Assembly (NCBI GenBank): GCA_963705325.1
Contig: OY970069.1
Coordinates: 4,464,001 to 4,528,000 of the forward strand
Length of the DNA: 64,000 nt
DNA from: DATARH01 sp963705325
GTDB lineage: Bacteria; Pseudomonadota; Alphaproteobacteria; ATCC43930; CGMCC-115725
Direction: 5' to 3'
Position numbers and translations under genes: made by a program. Numbering within the stretch: position 1 is the stretch's first letter; the number at the start of each line of letters is the position of its first letter. The notes under the pieces were generated by a model. The model was not told the DNA's origin and searched no databases. It was given only the letters and a program-made list of their open reading frames with translations. This document shows positions 38,171 through 47,274 of this stretch, piece by piece.

Positions 38171-38864
38171 GTTATTGGAGGTTCACGACCTAAACGCTTG
38201 GTATGGCGAGTTGCACGTGTTGCACGGCATGGAGTTCACGGTCGGCGAGGGTGACCTCGTCACACTGCTTGGCCGCAACGGCGCAGGCAAGACGACGACG
38301 CTCCGCGCGATCATCGGCCTCATCGGCCAGCGCCGCGGCTCGGTGCGCTTCGCTGGCACCGAGCTGATCGGCCTCAGCTCGAACCGGATCGCTCGTCTTG
38401 GGATCGGCTATTGCCCCGAAGAACGCGGGATCTTCGCCAGTCTGAATGTCGAGGAGAACCTGATGCTGCCGCCGGTTGTGAAGCCCGGGGGGCTTGAGAT
38501 CGACGAAATCTACGCGATCTTTCCGAACCTCGCCGAGCGGCGCCGCAGTCAGGGCACCAAGTTGTCGGGCGGCGAACAGCAAATGCTGGCGATCGCACGA
38601 ATCCTGCGGACCGGCGCCAATCTGCTGCTGCTCGACGAACCGACCGAGGGGCTGGCTCCCGCCATCGTCCATCAGATTGGCGAAGTCTTGCGCACGCTGA
38701 AGGCGAAAGGGTTTACGATCTTGCTGGTTGAACAAAATTTCCGCTTTGCTGCGGCGCTCGCCGACCGGCATTACATCGTCGAGCACGGCCGCGTCATCGA
38801 CGCGATCGACAACGTTTATCTGAAGGCGAATATCGACAAAGTGCGCGCATATCTAGGGGTCTGA
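38163..38864 (+). CDS. Liv-type ABC transporter ATP-binding protein (LivF-like), operon 1
   Basis: 233 aa from ATG 38163 (MPELLEVHDLNAWYG); a longer frame to 38064 runs inside livG and is rejected. Walker A GRNGAGKTT, IGYCPEERGIFASLNVEENL, signature LSGGEQQMLAIARIL, Walker B LLLLDEPTEGLAP and LLVEQN at the switch. Confidence 0.93.
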   Translation: MPELLEVHDLNAWYGELHVLHGMEFTVGEGDLVTLLGRNGAGKTTTLRAIIGLIGQRRGSVRFAGTELIGLSSNRIARLGIGYCPEERGIFASLNVEENLMLPPVVKPGGLEIDEIYAIFPNLAERRRSQGTKLSGGEQQMLAIARILRTGANLLLLDEPTEGLAPAIVHQIGEVLRTLKAKGFTILLVEQNFRFAAALADRHYIVEHGRVIDAIDNVYLKANIDKVRAYLGV

Positions 38865-38888
38865 GGAACAAATCAAGGGGAGGAGACG

Positions 38889-40095
38889 ATGAGAGCGGTT
38901 ACTATCACCGTATTCGCGGCTGCCATGTGGTTGCTGACCGGCACGGCCGAAGCGCAGACGCCTGACACAATCAAGATCGGCGTTCTCGCTGATATGTCGA
39001 GCCTTTACGCTGACTTGGGCGGGCCAGGCTCGGTCGTCGCCGCGCAGATGGCGGTCGACGATTTCGGCGGCACCGTGCTCGGCAAGAAGATCGAGGTGGT
39101 TAGCGCAGACCACCAGAACAAACCCGATATCGGTGCATCGATCGCTCGCCAGTGGTTCGATACCGGTGGGGTGCAGATGATCACCGATCTGACGACGTCC
39201 AGCGTCGCACTCGCCGTGCAGGAAGTGGCGCGCGAAAAGAATAGGGTCGTGATGATCACCGGCGCCGCCTCGTCTGACCTTACCGGAAAGAATTGCGCGC
39301 CGACCTCGATCCACTACGCCTATGACACGACGGCGCTCGCCAACGGCACCGGCGCCGCGGTTGTCAAGGCAGGCGGGAAGACCTGGTTCTTTATCACCGC
39401 CGACTACGCCTTCGGCCATGCGCTGCAAAAGGACACCGCAGCCGTCGTCGAGGCCAATGGCGGGCAGGTATTGGGCTCGGTCAACGTTCCCCTTAACAGC
39501 GCCGACTTCTCGTCGTACCTGCTGCAAGCTCAAGCCTCGAAGGCCCAAATCATCGGGCTCGCCAATGCCGGCGGCGACACAATCAACTCCATCAAGCAGG
39601 CGGCGGAGTTCGGCATCGTCAAAGGCGGGCAGAAGCTCGCCGGTCTGCTCCTATTCGTCAGCGACGTCCATAGTCTGGGGCTGCAGACCGCGCAGGGACT
39701 GCAACTGACCGAGTCGTTCTACTGGGATCAGGACGATCAGACCCGTGCATGGTCGAAGAAGTTCTTCGCCAAGACCAACAAAGAGCCGACGATGACCCAG
39801 GCCGGCGTGTACAGCGCGGTGACCAACTATCTCAACGCGATCAAGGCGATTGGTAGCATCGACGGCCCGACCGTCGTCAAGTACCTGCAGTCCAAGCCGA
39901 TCAACGATTTCATGATCCGCAACGGCCACCTCCAAGCCGACGGCAGCCTGGTCCACGACATGTACCTCTACCAGGTGAAGACGCCCGCCGAGTTCAAAGG
40001 GTCCGTGGGATCTCTACAATCTGATCGCGACAATTCCCGGCGCCGAGGCCTTCAAACGGCCGCACGGCAACGAATGTCCGCTGGTAAAGAGCTGA
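38889..40095 (+). pseudogene. Liv-type ABC transporter substrate-binding protein, +1 frameshift near the C-terminus
   Basis: About 400 aa with signal peptide (MRAVTITVFAAAMWLLTGTAEA) and the type I periplasmic binding fold (KIGVLADMSSLYADLGGPGS, AANGGQVLGSVNVPLNSADFSSYL-type). GGAGGAG lies before ATG 38889. At the run of three G at 39999-40001 one extra base throws the frame off; removing it gives KGPWDLYNLIATIPGAEAF and a stop at 40093-40095, the expected end, whereas the uncorrected frame goes on to 40154. About 30 C-terminal residues are affected. Binds the ligand of importer 1, unknown but probably an amino acid or amide. Confidence 0.82.
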
Positions 40096-40153
40096 TGTCG
40101 CGATTTTGTCGAACGCCCTCTCCGCCGCCGGCAGCGGAGAGGGAAATCGGGTA

Positions 40154-41050
40154 ATGCTTTCCTATCTGCACATCGCCGTTCCGCCCGCACCGCTGTTCTT
40201 CGCACAGCTGCTCGTCGGCCTGATCAACGGCTCGTTTTACGCGATGCTGAGCCTCGGCCTCGCGATTATCTTCGGCCTGCTCAACATCATCAACTTCGCG
40301 CACGGCGCGCAGTACATGATGGGCGCGTTCTGCGCGTGGTTCCTGCTCAATTGGCTCGGGCTCGGCTACTGGCCCGCGCTCATCGTTGCGCCGATTGCGG
40401 TCGGCATCGTCGGCATGGCGATCGAGCGGCTGTTGCTGCGCCATATTGCCCATCTCGATCATCTTTATGGGTTGCTGCTGACCTTCGGCCTAGCGCTCGT
40501 CATCGAGGGGATCTTTCGCCAGGAATACGGTTCTTCCGGTTTGCCGTACACGATCCCCGACGAGCTTCAGAACTCGCGCAATCTCGGCTTCATGTTCTTG
40601 CCGGTCTATCGCGGGTGGGTCATCGTCTTTTCGCTCGCGGTATGCCTTGTGACATGGTTCGTCATCGAGCGGACGCGGCTCGGCGCTCATCTGCGCGCCG
40701 CGACCGAGAACGCACCGCTGGTGCAGGCTTTTGGCATCAACGTGCCGCGCATGGTGACGCTGACCTATGGAGCAGGCGCGGGGCTGGCCGCGCTCGCCGG
40801 CGTGCTGGCGGCGCCGATCTACCAGGTGAGCCCGCTGATGGGCAGCAACATCATCATCGTCGTGTTCGCCGTCGTCGTGATCGGCGGTATGGGGTCGATT
40901 CTTGGCGCCATCGTCAGCGGCTTCGCCCTCGGGATCATCGAGGGTCTGACCAAGGTGTTTTATCCGGAAGCGTCGAACACCGTCATCTTCGCGATCATGG
41001 CGCTTGTTCTGTTGGTCAGGCCGGTCGGGCTGTTTGGCCGGGCAAATTAG
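40154..41050 (+). CDS. Liv-type ABC transporter permease (LivH-like), operon 1
   Basis: 298 aa from ATG 40154 (MLSYLHIAVPPAPLFFAQLLVGL). About eight membrane segments; LIIFGLLNIINFAHGAQYMMGAF and GGMGSILGAIVSGFALGIIEG are LivH hallmarks. The frame is open back to 40106, but those residues overlap the frameshift-corrected stop region. Confidence 0.9.
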   Translation: MLSYLHIAVPPAPLFFAQLLVGLINGSFYAMLSLGLAIIFGLLNIINFAHGAQYMMGAFCAWFLLNWLGLGYWPALIVAPIAVGIVGMAIERLLLRHIAHLDHLYGLLLTFGLALVIEGIFRQEYGSSGLPYTIPDELQNSRNLGFMFLPVYRGWVIVFSLAVCLVTWFVIERTRLGAHLRAATENAPLVQAFGINVPRMVTLTYGAGAGLAALAGVLAAPIYQVSPLMGSNIIIVVFAVVVIGGMGSILGAIVSGFALGIIEGLTKVFYPEASNTVIFAIMALVLLVRPVGLFGRAN

Positions 41051-41051
41051 C

Positions 41052-42053
41052 GTGAAGCGGCGCGATATCTGGATCTGGACGGGGGCGCTAATCGGCATCG
41101 CGCTGGTCGCGCCATATTTCCTCTACCCGGTTTTCCTCATGCAGGGGTTGTGCATGGCGTTGTTCGCTTGCGCCTTCAACCTGCTGCTCGGTTATATCGG
41201 GCTGCTGTCGTTCGGCCATGCCGCGTTCATGGGCAGCGCCGCCTACATCACCGCGCATGTCTGCAAGGTGTGGGGGTTCCCGCCGGAGCTCGGCATTCTC
41301 TGCGGTGTCGCGGTGGCCGCCGCGCTCGGCGCGGTGTTCGGGGCGCTGGCAATCCGCCGCCAGGGCATCTATTTCGCGATGATCACGCTGGCGCTCGCGC
41401 AGATGATCGCGTTCGTCGCGCTCGAGGCTTCATTCACTGGTGGTGAGGACGGCATCCAGGGCGTACCGCGCGGCCATCTCTTTGGGCTGATCGATCTCAA
41501 TAATACCTTGGCGATGTATTACTTCGTGCTGGCGATGTTCTTAATCGGCTTCGGCGTCATCGCGCGCACGATCCATTCGCCGTTTGGGCAGGTTATCAAG
41601 GCGATCCGCGAGAACGAGCCGCGGGCGATCTCACTCGGCTACAGCACCGACCAGTACAAGCTCACTGCTTTTGTCCTGTCAGCGGCGCTCGCTGGCCTGG
41701 CTGGGTCGCTGAAGGCGCTGGTGTTTCAGTTTGCCGCGCTGACCGACGTGGATTGGACGACGTCGGGCGAGGTCGTACTGATGACTCTGTTGGGCGGCGT
41801 CGCGACGCCGCTTGGCCCGGTCGTTGGCGCTTTTATCATTGTGGCGATGGACAATTATCTGGCGCAGACCGGCTCCTGGGTCACGATCATCGAGGGCATC
41901 ATTTTCGTAGTCTGCGTGCTGGCCTTCCGCCGGGGTATCGTCGGGGTCATCGCGCCTTACTTAACGAGCGCAAGGGCTACCGCCGACGCCGCCGTGCCGC
42001 AGGTCGAGGTCGCATCGGTCCGCCACGAAAAGACGACCGCGCCACCGGCGTAG
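41052..42053 (+). CDS. Liv-type ABC transporter permease (LivM-like), operon 1
   Basis: 333 aa from GTG 41052 (MKRRDIWIWTGALIG), directly after the livH stop. Membrane protein with GYIGLLSFGHAAFMGSAAY, FTGGEDGIQGVP, and the EAA-like IKAIRENEPRAISLGYSTDQYKL. Completes importer 1 in the order G-F-binding protein-H-M. Confidence 0.92.
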   Translation: MKRRDIWIWTGALIGIALVAPYFLYPVFLMQGLCMALFACAFNLLLGYIGLLSFGHAAFMGSAAYITAHVCKVWGFPPELGILCGVAVAAALGAVFGALAIRRQGIYFAMITLALAQMIAFVALEASFTGGEDGIQGVPRGHLFGLIDLNNTLAMYYFVLAMFLIGFGVIARTIHSPFGQVIKAIRENEPRAISLGYSTDQYKLTAFVLSAALAGLAGSLKALVFQFAALTDVDWTTSGEVVLMTLLGGVATPLGPVVGAFIIVAMDNYLAQTGSWVTIIEGIIFVVCVLAFRRGIVGVIAPYLTSARATADAAVPQVEVASVRHEKTTAPPA

Positions 42054-42114
42054 GAGGACGATCCGCCCGACATCGCTATCGAGCGCCCTTGCGGCACTGG
42101 TCATTCGCGCCTTC

Positions 42115-42870
42115 TCAGATCGCCAGATAGCCGCCATCCACTGTTACCGTGCTGCCGGTTACCCAGCGCGACTCGTCGGAGGCAAGAAACAGCACTGCCC
42201 CGACGAGATCGTCGGGCTGGCCCAGCCGGCCGAGCGGGATCAGCAGCTCGGTCGCGCGTCGCGCCTCAGGATCGGTGTAGCTCGCACGCGTAAGCCCGGT
42301 CAGCGTTGGCCCAGGCGCAATCGCGTTGACGCGGATGTTGTGCGCCGCCAGATCGACCGCCATCGCATGCGTCAGTGACCGCGCCCCGCCCTTCGAGGCG
42401 ACATAGGCCACGCGCTCGGGCCGCGCCACCTCGGCGAGCTGTGAGGTCACGTTGATGATGCTGCCGCCGCCACCCTGCTTGACCATTTGCCGAGCCGCCG
42501 CCTGCCCGAGATAAAACATGCCGGTCAGGTTGACTGCGATAACGCGGTCCCAGGTTTCGGCATCGAGATCGAGGAAATTGAGGCGATGGGCGATCCCTGC
42601 CGACTCCAGCACAATGTTGAGCCTGCCGAATTCGCGCACAGCGCCTGCGACGGCGGCATCCACCGCTGCACGATCGCGCACGTCCAGCGGCGATGCCGCT
42701 GCCCGCCCACTGGCGGCCCTGATCCGTGCGGCCGTCGCCTCGGCTGCCGCGCCGTCGCTGTCGGTGCAGAACACCGAGGCGCCCTCACGCGCCAGCGCCT
42801 CGGCCCCGGCGCCGCCGATCCCGCCACCCGCGCCCGCTACCAGCGCTATTTTGCCAGCGACCCGGCCCAT
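42115..42870 (-). CDS. SDR family oxidoreductase, 251 aa
   Basis: Classical SDR with the cofactor motif AGAGGGIGGAG (residues 12-22), Ser and YVASKGG active site, and the C-terminal RWVTGSTVTVDGGYLAI. FabG-like; substrate unknown. Twelve bp after the amidohydrolase gene, so probably co-transcribed with it and convergent with Liv operon 1. Confidence 0.9.
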   Translation of the reverse strand: MGRVAGKIALVAGAGGGIGGAGAEALAREGASVFCTDSDGAAAEATAARIRAASGRAAASPLDVRDRAAVDAAVAGAVREFGRLNIVLESAGIAHRLNFLDLDAETWDRVIAVNLTGMFYLGQAAARQMVKQGGGGSIINVTSQLAEVARPERVAYVASKGGARSLTHAMAVDLAAHNIRVNAIAPGPTLTGLTRASYTDPEARRATELLIPLGRLGQPDDLVGAVLFLASDESRWVTGSTVTVDGGYLAI

Positions 42871-42882
42871 GCCGTCCTTCCG

Positions 42883-44046
42883 CTACGCGGCTGCGGGGAC
42901 GGTAAGCCTCGCCGCGTCAAACCCGTACACCCGCGCGGTATTGCCGCCGACGATCTTGGCCTGCTCGTCGTCCGGCACCCCGGCCAGGATGTCCGTCAGG
43001 ATTTTGCGCGATTGCGGAAAGGTCGATTCGCTATGGGGGTAGTCCGAGCCCCACATCATGTTGTCGACACCGATGACATCGCGCAGGCGAATGCCGATGG
43101 CGTCCTCCTGAAAGCTTAGCACGACGTTGCGGCGGAAGAAGTCGCTCGGCAGCATGCCGTCCTTGAACCGGTACAGCGCCTCGCCGTGGCGCTCGCGATA
43201 GGTGTAGTCCATCGAGGTGAGCACGTTGGGCGCCCATGACAGCTCGAACTCGACGATGGCCAGCATGAGGCGCGGGTGGCGCTCGAAGACGCCCGAGAAG
43301 ATCATGTCGCACATCGACAGCGCTGGATAGAACGCCTTGGTCGCGCGGCTGCTGGCGTCGCGTAGCGTCCCGGTGCCGGCGCCGCGGATCTTGCCGGTAC
43401 GCCGCGTCGCGGTGTGCAGGCTCAGCGGCATACCGAGCGAAGCGGCCGCGGCCCAGAACTTCTCGTATTCGGGCTGGTCGTAGCGCCGCTCCTCGGCCGG
43501 ATACTCGGCGATCATCGCGCCGCACAGGCCGAGACGGGCGGCGCGCTCCAGCTCGTTGATCCCGTCCCGGACATCGTCCAGGTTGATCATCGCGATGCCC
43601 TTGAGCCGGGCGGGATCGGTGCGGCAGAACTCGGCGAGCCAGTCGTTGTAGGCGCGAAAGATCGCGGACATCAGCTGCGTGTCCGCGACCTTGAAGTAAA
43701 AGAGTCCCTGTGAGGGATAGAGTACTTCGCCGGCGACCCCGTCGATGGCCATGTCCTTTATGTGCTGCTCGGGGTCGTAGCCGCCGCGGTGCACGTCCTC
43801 GAAACGCCCCTTGGCCGAGATCGTCTCTGGGGCGTCGAACCTCGCGCCGGCGTTCGAGATGAGGCCGATCCCGGAGAGGATTTGATCCGCCTCGACCACG
43901 ACATGGTCGCCGCCCTCGATCCGCTCTATCCGCGGCGCGCGATCGCGGAAAGCCGCGTCGATACGGGTCTGCCACAGATCGGGCGGCTCGAACACGTGGG
44001 AGTCGGACGAGAGAACCAAGGACAACACCGGCGCCTCCTTGCTCAC
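42883..44046 (-). CDS. Amidohydrolase-2 family metal-dependent hydrolase
   Basis: 387 aa. ACMSD-like amidohydrolase: SDSHVFEPPDLW near the N-terminus, GMPLSLHTATRR, and IGVDNMMWGSDYPHSES with the terminal Asp metal/catalytic ligand. The N-terminal motif is DSH rather than HxH. The group includes decarboxylases and hydrolases of aromatic-ring-cleavage intermediates. Operon partner of the SDR. Confidence 0.88.
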   Translation of the reverse strand: MSKEAPVLSLVLSSDSHVFEPPDLWQTRIDAAFRDRAPRIERIEGGDHVVVEADQILSGIGLISNAGARFDAPETISAKGRFEDVHRGGYDPEQHIKDMAIDGVAGEVLYPSQGLFYFKVADTQLMSAIFRAYNDWLAEFCRTDPARLKGIAMINLDDVRDGINELERAARLGLCGAMIAEYPAEERRYDQPEYEKFWAAAASLGMPLSLHTATRRTGKIRGAGTGTLRDASSRATKAFYPALSMCDMIFSGVFERHPRLMLAIVEFELSWAPNVLTSMDYTYRERHGEALYRFKDGMLPSDFFRRNVVLSFQEDAIGIRLRDVIGVDNMMWGSDYPHSESTFPQSRKILTDILAGVPDDEQAKIVGGNTARVYGFDAARLTVPAAA

Positions 44047-44319
44047 TTGATCGCCGCCAGCACCTTTGGCGACTGGCGCTTCGCCGTCAAGATGAGCGCG
44101 ACTCGTGATCCGTGCCCGGCTGCCGTTATTGTCGCCTTCGGGTCCACCCGCGGGCCGAGGACTTAAAAGATCTGCGGCGACCGCAAATCCACCGGCTTCA
44201 GCCCAACCATTTGCGCATCGCTTTTTTGTAGAAAATCAACCAAAGGCGTGCCTCGCGGCGGGTGCTAGTTTCTGTGGCTCTCGGCAGACAGCGAGAGGCA
44301 AGGCAACTATGGCTTCAGC

Positions 44320-44472
44320 TCAAATTCGCCCGTGGCCAAATAGTAGATAGACGACCAAAACGACGAGCAGAACGCCGCCGATGCCAACCCCGCCGCGGTA
44401 TCCGTATCGCGAATAACCGAAACCGCCTCCGAGCAATAGGAACAGGACGATGATTATCAGGATGAGATCCAT
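44320..44472 (-). CDS. DUF3309-like very small membrane protein
   Basis: 50 aa, found by translating the minus strand from ATG 44472 with GGAGG 5 nt upstream: MDLILIIIVLFLLLGGGFGY, a polar YSRYGYRGGVGIGG turn, and a second hydrophobic segment VLLVVLVVYLLFGHGRI. The two-segment pattern with a Gly/Tyr-rich turn matches DUF3309. Function unknown; stress-related in some genomes. No overlapping gene. Confidence 0.75.
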   Translation of the reverse strand: MDLILIIIVLFLLLGGGFGYSRYGYRGGVGIGGVLLVVLVVYLLFGHGRI

Positions 44473-44545
44473 TTGATCCTCCGTGAAGCTTATCGTTCAA
44501 CGGCCGGCATCGCTGTCGGCCGTTGCTGTACTGACGCACGATTAG

Positions 44546-44836
44546 TTACCGGATGCTGATGCCAATGCCCGGTAGTCTGATGCCAATGCCCGGACCATAA
44601 ACCACCGGTGGGGCGTAGTAGGGTGAGCCGTAATAGCCGTTGCCATAGGGCGAGCCATAGACCACCGGCGGAGCACGGTAATACCCGCCGTTATAGTAGT
44701 GGTGGTGCTCGCCATTCCAGTCGGCGCTGGCCGGGGTGGCGAAGGCGCCGAGGGTGAGCAGCGCCGCGACGGCGATGCCTCCCGCGAGCTTCACCGGCAG
44801 GCAGCGCTTCGAGGTAGTGTCAATATTCCAGGTCAT
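44546..44836 (-). CDS. Secreted Gly/Tyr/Pro-rich small protein
   Basis: 96 aa. Signal peptide (GGIAVAALLTLGAFATPASA), then HHHYYNGGYYR and two APPVVYG units separated by SPYGNGYYGSPYY; the end is GIRLPGIGISI. Low-complexity secreted protein, perhaps outer-surface or metal-binding; no named family. GGAGGTC precedes the start. Confidence 0.72.
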   Translation of the reverse strand: MTWNIDTTSKRCLPVKLAGGIAVAALLTLGAFATPASADWNGEHHHYYNGGYYRAPPVVYGSPYGNGYYGSPYYAPPVVYGPGIGIRLPGIGISIR

Positions 44837-44898
44837 AGCGACCTCCTCATACTAAGCGTGGTGTCACGGTCGCGCAGCGCGGCCGTTAGCCGATTTGG

Positions 44899-45408
44899 TT
44901 AGCTTTTCGACGCCGGAGTTCCATGACCGGAAATCAGGAACACCTGATCGGCGACCTTCTTCTGCGCATCTGGCATCGCGCCGTAGAGATCGGAGAAGGC
45001 CGAGATTAGGTTCTTCAGATCGTCGACATGGGCTTGGGCAAATTGCTGATAGGTCTGCAGATCCTGCACCGCGGTCATGTTCTGCGGCGGCGTCGTGCGA
45101 TTTGCCGCGACCAGCTTATCCATGGCGGCGGCATTCTCGCGCATCGCCTGGGCCACGCCGTTCCATGGGGCTTCCTCGGTGGGCGTGATCTGCAGCGCGG
45201 CGTGAAGGTCGGTGATCCGCTGCTCGACTGTCTCACCCTTTGTCTCGGCGGCGGTCGCGGCGGCTGGGGTCGGCGTGGCGGCGGCCTGCGCCAGGGCGCG
45301 GGTCGCAGTCAGCGGCGTGGCGAGAAACGTGGCGCCCATCAGCGCTGCGATTGCAACGGTGCGGACGAACGGAGCGCAGGTGATCGGGCGGTGCGTGGAA
45401 TGTGACAT
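44899..45408 (-). CDS. Spy/CpxP-like LTXXQ-family periplasmic protein
   Basis: 169 aa. Signal peptide (VAIAALMGATFLATPLTATRALA) then a helical domain beginning VEQRITDLHAALQITPTEEAPWNGVAQAMR, with a second copy of the pattern at FSDLYGAMPDAQKKVADQVF. The LTxxQ motif itself is altered (ITPTEEAPW). Related proteins act as periplasmic chaperones. Upstream lies the AT-rich island. Confidence 0.75.
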   Translation of the reverse strand: MSHSTHRPITCAPFVRTVAIAALMGATFLATPLTATRALAQAAATPTPAAATAAETKGETVEQRITDLHAALQITPTEEAPWNGVAQAMRENAAAMDKLVAANRTTPPQNMTAVQDLQTYQQFAQAHVDDLKNLISAFSDLYGAMPDAQKKVADQVFLISGHGTPASKS

Positions 45409-46014
45409 TGGTGATGTCCTTTCGAGACATTGCCGGCGATTGACGCCGTTACGGATTGCCTTGAAGCGTCCGTCGCTGGGATATTTAAGATTTTTGGACC
45501 GATTGAGAGATAAACAGTTGAAACACTACGCCTTTATTAAAGACAGGCCTTCATTCAACTATCTATGGAAATCCCCTCGAAATATAGATAGTAGTTATTT
45601 TCGTTATTACAATAGAATTATTTTTAAAAGAATTTTGGATTTATGAAACGACGGAACGAATGCTGTTCGGGATTGGGTCGCTTAATACTGGCGGATGACC
45701 GCTATCGGCGCTTTGCGGCTGTAGCCGCGTGTTCTGGCGAATGTCTCCTTACCCGAGCGATACCGGACGCTCGGTCTCGGCAGTGGCAACTGCTCATTTT
45801 GCCCCATACGCGTCATTCGGGATCGCCTCGTCGAACGGCAAGGTCGGGTGGAAAACGGACACCCGCAACCGAACTCTGGACAAGCTGGAGCTGCCCAACG
45901 TGGTGCGCGACGCGCTCGCCGTATTTGGCGCCGGGTCAACGAAACGCCGCCGACGTCAAAGCCAATATTTGCGGTTCTCCGGAGGTCTCCAGCGGGAGGG
46001 GCTACACTCCCCCG
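45409..46014. other. Intergenic region with an AT-rich island
   Basis: No gene I can support. About 45478-45650 is strikingly AT-rich (roughly two-thirds or more A+T against mid-30s percent elsewhere), containing an inverted repeat 45558-45566 / 45584-45592. Its right part (45650-46014) returns to normal composition. A frame running into it from the left (45212-45646, +) is antisense to the Spy-like gene and is unlikely to be translated. Confidence 0.6.
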
Positions 46015-47262
46015 TTAAATCTCCTCGCCCTGGTGCAGGCGAGCTTCGGCGGGCGATAGGACGGTGTTCCACGCGTTCGTCGGGATCTTGTGATTGGCTC
46101 TGGCGTCGCGAACGACATTCATTGGATCCTGGCCCGCCTCGACACGCTTGATCTGCTCGCGCAGCATTTGCCGCAGCCAGACGACGCCGATATCGGTCGT
46201 TCCGAGATGTTCGAGCGCGTGCACGGCGATTGGCCGCTGGCCCTCCTGGGCCTCGAGATCGTCGGGGTTGCGCTGGCGCTCCTCATAGGAGCGGCTGCCG
46301 ACCCGCGACCCAACGCGCTCCGGGATCTCGGCCGCGGTGCGCGGGGTCCAGCCAACTTTCGGCACGCCGTCTTCGAGCGGCCAGGCGACGATGCTCAAGC
46401 CCCGCATGGTTTCGTTGTCGATCGGCACGACCCATGACAGCTCCGACGCGCGATCCTTGCGCATCGGCGTCGTGCCCGGCTCATGGATATTTGCGATCAG
46501 GAAGATGTTGGGTACGACGCACTCGACATAGCGCACTAGCCGGTTGCCATTGGGTAGGTCGTTGACGAAGCGATAGCGCACCCCGAGGGAGGTCTTTTCG
46601 AGGCTGAGCTCGGGTCTTCCCTGCATCATCGCGCCGACGAACTGCTCGCCGCTGATCATTTTGTGCAGCACGAGCAGATGGTAGGGGTCGACGACGTTCT
46701 CGAAGTGCTGCAGCCAGTTGCAGTCCTTGACGTAACCGGCGGAATATTCGCCCCAGACCCGCATGCCGCGCAGTTCGACATCGTCGCGATAGCGGGTGTC
46801 GATGATGTCGTACATCGGGAAGAGCGGCTCCGTGCCTGGCGGGCCCATATAGACAAAGATCAGCCCGCCATACTCCATGACCGGGTAGGCTTCCTGCCAG
46901 ATATCCATCTTCTCGCGGAAAGCCTCGGTCTCGCACGCCATGTCGATGCAATGGCCCTGCGTGTCGTAAAGCCAGCCGTGGTAGCAGCAGCGGAGCCCCT
47001 CTTCCTCGACGCGGCCCCATTCGAGCGAGGTGCCGCGATGCGCGCAATGCGGCTCCAGGGCGCCGAGCCGCCCTTTCTTGTCGCGGAAGACGACGATCTC
47101 CTCACCAAGGAGCTTGACCTTCTTGGGCAGGTCGCGGACCTCGTCCGACGGGCAGACCGGTTGCCAATAGCGGCGCAGGAGCTCGCCCATCGGGCTGCCG
47201 GGCTCGACGCAGGTCAGCTCGTAATCGGGCACGGGGGTCTGCCGTCCATAGGCTGATTTCAT
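46015..47262 (-). CDS. Rieske (2Fe-2S) ring-hydroxylating oxygenase alpha subunit-like protein
   Basis: 415 aa. Rieske cluster ligands C73-x-H75 (PHCAHRGTSLEWG) and C92-x2-H95 (RCCYHGWLYD). The mononuclear iron site follows in the catalytic domain (VVDPYHLLVLH, where the bridging Asp/His pattern is expected). Closest type: phthalate- or vanillate-demethylase-like Rieske oxygenases using a separate reductase, which is not encoded here. It starts 13 bp after the amidohydrolase stop and is likely co-transcribed. Confidence 0.9.
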   Translation of the reverse strand: MKSAYGRQTPVPDYELTCVEPGSPMGELLRRYWQPVCPSDEVRDLPKKVKLLGEEIVVFRDKKGRLGALEPHCAHRGTSLEWGRVEEEGLRCCYHGWLYDTQGHCIDMACETEAFREKMDIWQEAYPVMEYGGLIFVYMGPPGTEPLFPMYDIIDTRYRDDVELRGMRVWGEYSAGYVKDCNWLQHFENVVDPYHLLVLHKMISGEQFVGAMMQGRPELSLEKTSLGVRYRFVNDLPNGNRLVRYVECVVPNIFLIANIHEPGTTPMRKDRASELSWVVPIDNETMRGLSIVAWPLEDGVPKVGWTPRTAAEIPERVGSRVGSRSYEERQRNPDDLEAQEGQRPIAVHALEHLGTTDIGVVWLRQMLREQIKRVEAGQDPMNVVRDARANHKIPTNAWNTVLSPAEARLHQGEEI

Positions 47263-47274
47263 TGGCTCCTCCGG

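Noticed and set aside
45212..45646. 144-aa frame ending in the AT-rich island
   Set aside because: Starts antisense to the Spy-like gene; only the AT-rich tail is unusual and shows no homology.
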